A DNA stretch of 64,000 nt. Origin: Rosa chinensis. Taxonomy: Eukaryota > Streptophyta > Magnoliopsida > Rosales > Rosaceae. Below are positions 56,404 to 64,000 of the stretch, piece after piece. Made by a program: the position numbers and the translations under genes. The notes under the pieces were generated by a model, which was given only the letters and a program-made list of their open reading frames with translations, had not been told where the DNA came from and did no database searches. Within the stretch, counting starts at the first letter, position 1, and the number at the start of each line of letters is the position of its first letter. The stretch lies in contig NC_037092.1 in assembly GCF_002994745.2 (NCBI RefSeq), positions 3,710,501-3,774,500 of the forward strand, read 5' to 3'.

Positions 56404-58327
56404 TCATGAAGTTGGCCCGGGAGACCTCAAACTGGGTAGCCAGTAGAGCGCATCTCCAACCAGAGCAATAGCAGCCCCGCCTGCTGGCACAGGCGGCTGC
56501 CTCGACGTACCAGTAGACTGAGACACCTTGACCCAATCAATGGCACCTTTCTGCTTCAGCAACTCCAAATTAGCAGCGACACCGGCTTTCGCTGCCTCAG
56601 ACAGGGCTTGCTTATATGCTGCGGACTGCTTGAAGGATTCCACGGCGGTGGCCTTTGCGTGGCCCTTCTCATTCCCCAGCCGGGCAACCTCGCCCTCCAA
56701 CTTCTTCAGCTCCGCAGTCTTGGCGGCAGACTCCCGCTACAGGATATCAACCTTCTTACCCTTGGCCACCACTTGCTCCTTCAACAGAGCTATGTCCTGC
56801 TCCAGGCGGGATACGTGATCGTTTCGCTCCAGGTCCCGCTCAACGAAAACGTTCAGCTTGCCACGGGCATCCAACGCGTCACACTCCGCCTTGGTCAGGT
56901 GCCGCTCGACATCCACCAGCTTGTCCTTAGCCTCCTGCAACTCCCTCTGGAGACCTTTGATCTCTTCCTTCAGTTGCCGCTCAACTTGAGGTTAGCTTGA
57001 CGCCGCTAAGAACAACTCATGGAGCCCCACTAACAGGTGCCCGAAGGCAGAACTGAAAGCCGACTATTGGACGGCCGTTGAACATACGGTCCTATCCAAC
57101 CCACCAAAACCCAACCACTCGCAAAGGTGGAACAGGAACTCCTATTCGGGGTCAGTTAGGAACTCCGCGCAAGCGGCGAATGAGTCCAACCCCCCGCTGG
57201 GCCCATCACCGATGACAGCAGTGGTAGCTGGTCGCGGAGTCAGCCTTGCCTTCTTCTGTTGCCTCGGCTAGCGCGCCCCAATCAGCACTACGTCGGCGGC
57301 CTCCTCACCCTCCTCGACGTCATTCTGACGCCTCTTCCAGAGACCACCACCCTGAGCTGCAACCTCCACGGTGGAGTGCGGCGGCCCTTGAGGCTCTAGC
57401 CCCTCAATGATAACACCTTCTTGCCTCGGCGCCGTTGTCTCGCTCTGATGCCCTCACCGCTGGGCGGCAACCCTCTTGGTCCTGACGGGAGCAACTGCAG
57501 CTTGGCTCCCGTCGACTGGTCCTTGCTCGGCGATACCCCCAATTGGCCCTTCAGTCTGACCGGCGATAGGGAGATGAGAGTGATGCGGCATCGGCAGCAC
57601 CACAGGAGTCTATGACTGACTTACCGCCAGTGTCTGAGGGTCAACGATGGTGTGTTGAGCCGCCAGCCCAGTGGCGTACATACTCTCCAAAAAATTATTA
57701 ATCTCTGCGCGGTCCATGGCTTTGGCAAAAGCGTCGCGAAGCGCTTTGTTACCAGGCGGAGAATCTACAAAAAAAAAAAAAAAACGGGTTAACCCGATAC
57801 AAACTGAACTAGGGCAGATATAAGCGGAAGTTACTTACCAAGGGTGCGAGTCAACTGTTGATCGACCAACAACTCCTAACTAGTGAGAAGACGTAGGTCA
57901 AGCAGGTTGCGATTCCGTCAGCAGCCCCTAATCCTTGCCACACGACACTCTTCCTCGCGCGTCAGGTTAAAACGCAGGCCGGCTGCCCCAAAAAAAAAAA
58001 GAGCTAATGATTAGAACAGAATGGAGGAATTATCATACAAGCAAAACCGCCAACTTTGGGCAGCGGAGGCCAGCGACAACCTCGGATAGGTTGAAACTCC
58101 GACTTAATCTTGAATGTCGACGCCCCCTCATTTAGCCCCACTTGGTATTCCCACCCCGCCGTAGCAATACAGAAGGTTCCCCGCCAAGTAGACATGGAAT
58201 CCTTCAAATTCTCGATTAGCTTGGGCGCCCCCTGGTGGTGGCTCAAGTTCACCTGCCCGCTGCAACCTTGGCGCTTCACGTACACCAACTCGTAGAAATG
58301 TAGCACCTCTACCACAGTTGGACCCTC
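56404..58327 (-). pseudogene. Transposon-derived coiled-coil protein gene, decayed
   Basis: On the minus strand several pieces read as one protein. 58004-58327 (EGPTVVEVLHFYELVYVKRQ, STWRGTFCIATAGWEYQ) resembles the N-terminal domain of the putative gypsy-type transposon proteins of plants (Transposase_28-like). A proline/glutamine-rich middle follows (57160-57770), then a coiled coil (LKEEIKGLQRELQEAKDKLV; VSRLEQDIALLKEQVVAKGK; LKKLEGEVARLGNEKGHAKA) down to 56404. Stop codons interrupt the frame at many places, several explicable as CAG, CGA or TGG changed to a stop by C-to-T change. Two splice-like sites and an A-run (57768-57784) sit between pieces. The LTR element starting at 58328 cuts off the upstream part. 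The family identification is tentative. Confidence 0.6.
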
Positions 58328-60481
58328 TGATAGGCGCATTTTAATGTGATATTTTAAATGTTAATTCCTCACATTTTGCTTAGTTATTCCTTAACGAATC
58401 GATTTTTAACTTAATTTCTATTTTTAGGTACATTGGAGTAGATGAAGAAGAAATGAGTGTTACGTCCATAATTACCTAGAAATGATGGAGAAGAATGAAA
58501 ATGCACTAAAAAGTCAACCTTGAATATTTTCTTACTCCGGCTAGGAGAATCAGAGCCAAGCAAGGAAGAAGGAGCGGCCACCTGACCAAATGAACTCGAA
58601 ATGAGCTGAAACTCTCCAGATCCATTCTAGACACCCAAAGGATCATTTCTTATGAAGAGTACCAGAGAAAAATATGAGTGGAAGGCCTTCAAACAATCAG
58701 CCCAATTTTCTACAGAAGCAAAACCGGAAAACTGGACCTGTAAGAGGTCCAGCAGCATTTCCGGCCCAACCACATGGAATAAAGCTCTGAAAATTTGTCA
58801 GCATGATCTACACTCATAGTGGAACATTTTTTATGAAGAAGTCGAAGGCTCATTCTGAATTTTTGATGGAGAAATAATTGAAGGAATAAAGGGGAAGAAA
58901 CTGACCTGAAAACAGCTCAACACCACATATTCATGTTTCCCACCCATATGAAGAAAGCATTTCTTTTTCCTTGGATACATTTTTTCTACCCTAAAAGATC
59001 ATCATCACTTCCACATTTCTTCACCTTCATGCTTTGCTTTCATCATTACCTCATCTTTTACATATTTTACAAACCACTTTCATACTCCACTTTCATTATT
59101 TTTCTTCATCTCATCATTTCACTCTTCTTTTTCTTCCCTATTTAAACACATTCTCCTCTCACTCTCAATCACCAATTCCTTCATCCATTTCATCTTCTTG
59201 TCTCACCATTTCCTCTCCATTTTCCTTAGTGACCAATTCCTTCATCCATTTCATCTTCTTGTCTCACCATTTCCTCTCCATTTTCCTTAGTGACCAATTC
59301 CTTCATCCATTTCATCTTCTTGTCTCACCATTTCCTCTCCATTTTCCTTAGTGACCAATTCCTTCACCCATTCCATCTTCTTTATCTCTCCATTTCCTCT
59401 CCATATTTCTTCTCCATTCTCTAGTTTTTAGTTTCTGCATTTTTAAGCAAAGAGAAGAAGAGAAGAAGAAGCCATGAAGCCTCCTAGCCGTCATCATCCA
59501 CCTTGTGCCGTGATAGTGAAGTCTTGCTTTAAAGATTCAAGATCAACGTCTCAAGCTCTTCATCATCCACTCCCTTCATGGTGTAATTCTATCTTTTTCC
59601 TTGTAATTTCTTTTGGTTTTCTTTGTTTAGATTTGTAGAACTATGAATTCTAGTTAACAAATAATGTTAAGGGCAAAGTTTAAAGCCCGTTTATATGTTT
59701 TGAGATAAAGTTGTGATTTCTATATGTTGATTTTTATGTTGCTTATGTGGGTTTGTTTAATTAAATTTGCATGATAGAAAACTTTTGTATTTTAATCTTA
59801 TGTGGTTGCAAACACTTAGGGTTTTGATATAATTGGTGCTAGGTTTAAGAACATGAAATCGACTTTTCGTTTTGTGTAAACTTGAATCAAAGTAGTAAAG
59901 GTTTTGTGCAAAGACCGAATTTAATTAAAGAGGATTGCAATTAGGTGGACTTTTCCATACTAAGTTGTACACTTGAGTTGATAGCCTTTCTCTATGTCTA
60001 ATGCGTTGAACATGTCATGATTGACTAGCTTTCTAGGGCTTGATTGCATGTTTGATAGGATTAATCTAGGTGCTTTCGCTTAGATTAATTAGCATTGAAA
60101 AGTAAAATATGGGAAATCATTTGCTTTCGAATGTTTCACATGATCAACTCCTCTCTCATGACATTTAAAATCAACTATATGAATTGTAATTGGATTTCTT
60201 GCATATGGATGTGGTTTTGATCCACCCTTGTATATATGTTTTTACATTTTCTTTATTTTATTTATCTTAATTTTCAATTCTATAATTCTTAAACCCCCTC
60301 CCTTTTTATTTTGTTACTTGTATATATTTATATTCTTTATTTTATTTTTGTAAATAATACTTTTCTTTATTTGTTTCACAATTACAAGTGTACCCTCAAT
60401 CCCCGGATAGAACGATCCCTATTTGCTTATACTACTAACGATATTTCTGGGTTAAATTGGGCGCTTCCCAAAAGCGCATCA
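58328..60481 (+). repeat. 5' LTR of the LARD-like element
   Basis: The 2154-bp LTR begins TGATAGGCGC and ends GCGCATCA. Its first 723 bp match 63278-64000 without visible change. It contains a 61-bp minisatellite (59171-59414). GGGCGCTTCCCAAAAGCGC at its end forms a small inverted repeat. Confidence 0.92.
59171..59414. repeat. 61-bp minisatellite inside the LTR
   Basis: ACCAATTCCTTCATCCATTT starts at 59171, 59232, 59293 and 59354, giving a period of 61 bp. The first three copies are nearly identical and the fourth is diverged. The resulting open frame is repetitive Ser/His/Phe and not a gene. Confidence 0.95.
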
Positions 60482-60486
60482 ATTTT

Positions 60487-60504
60487 TGGCGCCGTTGCCG
60501 GGGA
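60487..60504 (+). promoter_or_regulatory. Primer binding site, tRNA-Asp
   Basis: TGGCGCCGTTGCCGGGGA, five bases after the LTR end, is complementary to the 3' end of plant tRNA-Asp. That primer is used by several plant Ty3/gypsy groups such as Athila. Confidence 0.88.
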
Positions 60505-63264
60505 TTGAAAAATCACTTGTTAAATTGTGTCATTTATTGTATATATTTGTTGTTTAAAAATTGTTTGAAACTTAGTTTAAATTAACTAGAATATTATTGA
60601 TATTATTGAACACGAATTTTAATTGTAGGTTGTAAATTGAGAGGAATAGGTGAAGTCTCTTTTGTTAATATTGGCCTAAACCCCTTACTGGTACCTAGCT
60701 CAGGTCCCTTAAGGTTGAGGGCGGCCTTTATTAACACTTGTTGAACTGTCTTCACACTTATGAACTTTCTCATCTTAGTAAGAAAGCCTATGTGAAATGG
60801 TGTCTAGGAAGGGGACAACGTTCATGACGGGTTTTTGAATCCAGAAGTGCTTGCAAATGGGCATAAACCACAATGTGGGAGTAGCTCATGCCAAAATGGA
60901 TTTTTCCTCTCGTGTTCGCCCTCCCCCACCTGGCCATTTCAGTAAGGTTGCCCAAACGATTTGAAAGGGAGTTTGTGTCTAGGCGACTATACTTGGGCCG
61001 CACGTTCACTTGATTTACCGCTTGGAATTTGATTCGATATCAATAATGTTTATAATAAAAGAAATACTTGTGAATACTCTATACGTGTAAATTATTTTGT
61101 TGTTTCACACTTTAAACTTGTAAAAATACTCTTCACGTTTTATACTCACTTGTACTTAACTTGTGTCTTTTGTACAATATACTTGTTAATTTTACTTGTA
61201 GTTTGTAATTAATAGTTATACTTGTTTTTATTTTGTTTTTCTTTTTTAATTATAGTTACTAACTTTATTTAATGTAGGTACAAGTCTAGGCTGAAAGACT
61301 TTAAACATTAAGCGCTGCATGGGAGGCAACCCATTTCAACCGTATCTGTGGAGGAGCCATCAAACGCAGATTTGCTTTCTTAAACTCTTCCTTCTATTTT
61401 ATGAATTTTAAGTTGTTTTACGTTTCGTTGCGTTAACTTTCTCTTCTATGCTTGATTTATGCTTTGCATGCTTTATATTTGTTTATACATTGAGGACAAT
61501 GCATGAATTAAGTATGGGGGAATGATTATTGCTTTATTGTGTTTTTAGTAGTATATATAAAAAAAAAAAAAAAAAAAAACAAAAATAGTTGATGTTGGAT
61601 TGTGTTTTTAATTGATGTTGTGATACACTAAGGTATATTGGATTAAACATAGTCTTGAAAAAGGGTAGCTGTTTCAGTCCCATTGCACATCGAGACTCCT
61701 TGTTCCCGTACCTAAGTGTTGAAATTAAATTAAATTGTAAAAAAAAAAAAAAAAATGTTGGTTTTAGAGTGTTTTTGTTTGTTTGAGTCTTAGGATGCTT
61801 CTAAACGTCTAGGATGAACATGTCTCTGAATTCATGGCTGAAGGTTTTCACAATCAAAATAAGACTTAATTGATTTCTGTGGTTAATCGACATTGTGATG
61901 CTTGTATGAAGATTTGAGATAGGATTGTAACTTGGTTCATTAAGCATGCTAGGATTAAGTCTGATTCATTTGACCCAAAGTGAGTTTTTGTGCTAAAATA
62001 CTTTCTTTTCGAGTGCTTATTGATAAATTCAGAATTTCATGGCTGTATTTGCAAAACCTCATCATTCTTTTGAAAATTCAATGATCATGTGCCATAGATT
62101 TTAATGGACTAGAGAGTACTAGAACTCGGCTGTTGTGACTGTCAAAACTTGTATGCCATAATATGCACTGATCCTGGATAGGATAGAAGGCATTAGGGTA
62201 ACCACCAAAGCCAAACAAGCATGTGTCCCCAATTGTGCCCGTCGTGGGACTCCTTAGAATGAACCCCTTTGAGCCTACGTTGAAAACCTTTGTTTCATCA
62301 CCCTCACTACCCTACCATGAGCTTAGTACAGGATATCTCTACCCTTGTCTTAAGGACTTAGTAGAGCATGACATAGTATGTAGGGGTGACGATGAAAGAC
62401 AAGTGTGGGGTGGGGAAAATCCAAGAAAAAAAAAATTTTGCCTTGAAAAAAAAAAGAAAGAAAGAAAGAAAAGCGGCAAAAGAGAAGAAAAATTGAAAAG
62501 AAAACTCTTGGGAAAATGTTGAAGTGTGGTTTTGGACTTGCAAATTTGTAGAAGGCTCAAAGTTGAAAATTATGCCTTTGTCCATTCCCATGTTGGTTAG
62601 AGCGAAGGTTTGGCCCAAAACAATGATATTTGGTCTACAAAAATGATGACATAAAGTGGTCCTTATATGCTCTGCTAGGTCCTTAGGATTTTTTGTATCC
62701 TTAATCTTCATTTCGAAAACCCTAGCTTTGCCCCATTACAACCTGTTTTAAGTGCTGACTTGATCCTTGAGATGGGCAGTCTTTGGTTAGTGGAGTCAGT
62801 TACGCAGTCGAGCTTATGGTTTAGGTCCATTTGTGCACTTAGTCATTTCATGAGGTCTTTAAAAATTCTTCACAAAATGTGTTTATTGATGAAATATGCA
62901 AGCTATTTGTTGCCTTACAATTTGTTCTCTTGCATATACTTGAGTGTGAAGCTTTTAAGCATAGCCATTTCTGAGAGAAAAATCGAGAGTATGCCCTGTG
63001 AGTTTGGATTGGACTTGTTCGAAACATGCTATCATTCACTGTATAACTTAAGTTCTCCATATCTTGCTTAGTCATATGAATGTCACAGGTTTATTAACCA
63101 TGAAATTATCTTTGTGATTTTGATTAAGTGTTTAAAGCCATGAGTTTGGAGTCTCTGAGACAACAGTTAGGAGCAATAGAGTCATTTACTTACTTTTTGT
63201 CAAGTCTTTGTTCTGTTTTGGATTTTTTTTTGTTTTGTTTTGCTAAGGGACTAGCAAAAGCTAA
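60505..63264 (+). other. Non-coding interior of the LARD-like element
   Basis: No open frame is longer than about 117 codons and no retroelement domain is visible. A-runs lie at 61561-61579 and 61741-61755, and a GAAA-rich stretch at 62425-62500. A second purine tract resembling the one at the 3' LTR (AGTATGGGGGAATG) lies at about 61511-61524. Confidence 0.75.
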
Positions 63265-63277
63265 GTGTGGGGGAATT
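63265..63277 (+). promoter_or_regulatory. Polypurine tract of the LARD-like element
   Basis: GTGTGGGGGAATT lies directly before the 3' LTR at 63278. Position and composition fit the plus-strand primer. Confidence 0.75.
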
Positions 63278-64000
63278 TGATAGGCGCATTTTAATGTGAT
63301 ATTTTAAATGTTAATTCCTCACATTTTGCTTAGTTATTCCTTAACGAATCGATTTTTAACTTAATTTCTATTTTTAGGTACATTGGAGTAGATGAAGAAG
63401 AAATGAGTGTTACGTCCATAATTACCTAGAAATGATGGAGAAGAATGAAAATGCACTAAAAAGTCAACCTTGAATATTTTCTTACTCCGGCTAGGAGAAT
63501 CAGAGCCAAGCAAGGAAGAAGGAGCGGCCACCTGACCAAATGAACTCGAAATGAGCTGAAACTCTCCAGATCCATTCTAGACACCCAAAGGATCATTTCT
63601 TATGAAGAGTACCAGAGAAAAATATGAGTGGAAGGCCTTCAAACAATCAGCCCAATTTTCTACAGAAGCAAAACCGGAAAACTGGACCTGTAAGAGGTCC
63701 AGCAGCATTTCCGGCCCAACCACATGGAATAAAGCTCTGAAAATTTGTCAGCATGATCTACACTCATAGTGGAACATTTTTTATGAAGAAGTCGAAGGCT
63801 CATTCTGAATTTTTGATGGAGAAATAATTGAAGGAATAAAGGGGAAGAAACTGACCTGAAAACAGCTCAACACCACATATTCATGTTTCCCACCCATATG
63901 AAGAAAGCATTTCTTTTTCCTTGGATACATTTTTTCTACCCTAAAAGATCATCATCACTTCCACATTTCTTCACCTTCATGCTTTGCTTTCATCATTACC
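63278..64000 (+). repeat. 3' LTR of the LARD-like element (partial, window edge)
   Basis: The first 723 bp of the LTR match 58328-59050 with no difference I could find. The remaining 1.4 kb or so and the target duplication lie outside the window. Confidence 0.93.

Larger units (their letters stand above)
58328..64000 (+). mobile_element. Large LTR retrotransposon without genes (LARD-like), 3' end outside window
   Basis: The same sequence starts at 58328 and at 63278 (TGATAGGCGCATTTTAATG). The first copy runs to 60481 (2154 bp); the second is visible for 723 bp, with no difference that I can see. A tRNA-Asp primer site follows the 5' LTR and a G-rich purine tract precedes the 3' LTR. The 2.8-kb interior has no open frame above about 117 codons and no gag, protease or polymerase motif. 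It contains the phrase TGGGAGGCAACCCAT (about 61320), which I associate with plant Ty3/gypsy leaders. Such elements must be moved by proteins from an autonomous relative. It inserted into the transposon-derived gene at 56404-58327. Confidence 0.88.

Noticed and set aside
58933..59351. Frames of 70 and 105 codons rich in Ser/His/Phe
   Set aside because: They arise from a 61-bp minisatellite and T/C-rich DNA inside an LTR.

Overview
This window is nuclear DNA from a flowering plant (a dicot). The evidence is long AT-rich intergenic sequence, GT-AG introns, plant-type retrotransposons (L1-like LINE, Sirevirus-type Ty1/copia, an LTR element primed by tRNA-Asp) and host genes with plant homologues. 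The repeat style made me think of Rosaceae, but I cannot prove a species.

Layout. 1-4700: AT-rich DNA with a seven-copy 60-bp tandem array, one unrecognised open frame and a foldback MITE inserted into an older tandem duplication. 4730-13618: a composite of broken host genes. It holds a truncated ADCK2-like ABC1 kinase (minus), fused at base 7864/7865 to a fragment of a JMJ25-type histone demethylase (plus), followed by a truncated NSF ATPase (minus) with two in-frame stops. 13.9-27.7 kb: a hAT-type nonautonomous element with an 8-bp target duplication, a MAM33 3'-end fragment, a broken mitochondrial ribosomal protein bL21m gene, and three candidate Helitron 3' ends. 27733-32184: a second copy of the ABC1K segment. 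This one reads as a complete 635-residue gene, starting from an 8-nt first coding exon. 33-39.4 kb: an L1-like LINE with ORF1 and ORF2 overlapping by ATGA and a deletion in ORF2. 40345-42500: two short intronless membrane-protein genes (a PGG-domain protein and a six-helix protein). 42777-51880: a complete Sirevirus-type copia element with about 99% identical LTRs, a 5-bp target duplication and two in-frame stops. 52660-53356: a third, badly decayed ABC1K fragment. 53477-54647: a 1.17-kb retroposon of unknown family with an 11-bp target duplication. 56404-58327: a decayed transposon-derived coiled-coil gene, cut by a large LTR element (58328 to beyond 64000) that has no coding capacity.

The genes that look functional are the ABC1K gene at 28316-32184 and the two membrane-protein genes at 40345-40884 and 41574-42500. 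They are unrelated in role. The rest is mobile DNA and gene debris, so the main biological story is gene-fragment duplication and fusion in a transposon-rich region. I found no CRISPR, operon, tRNA or rRNA gene, and no convincing new biochemical system. The most unusual structures are the three-gene chimera, the 8-nt start exon, the 37-bp templated filler shared between 5817 and 41416, and the unclassified 1.17-kb retroposon.
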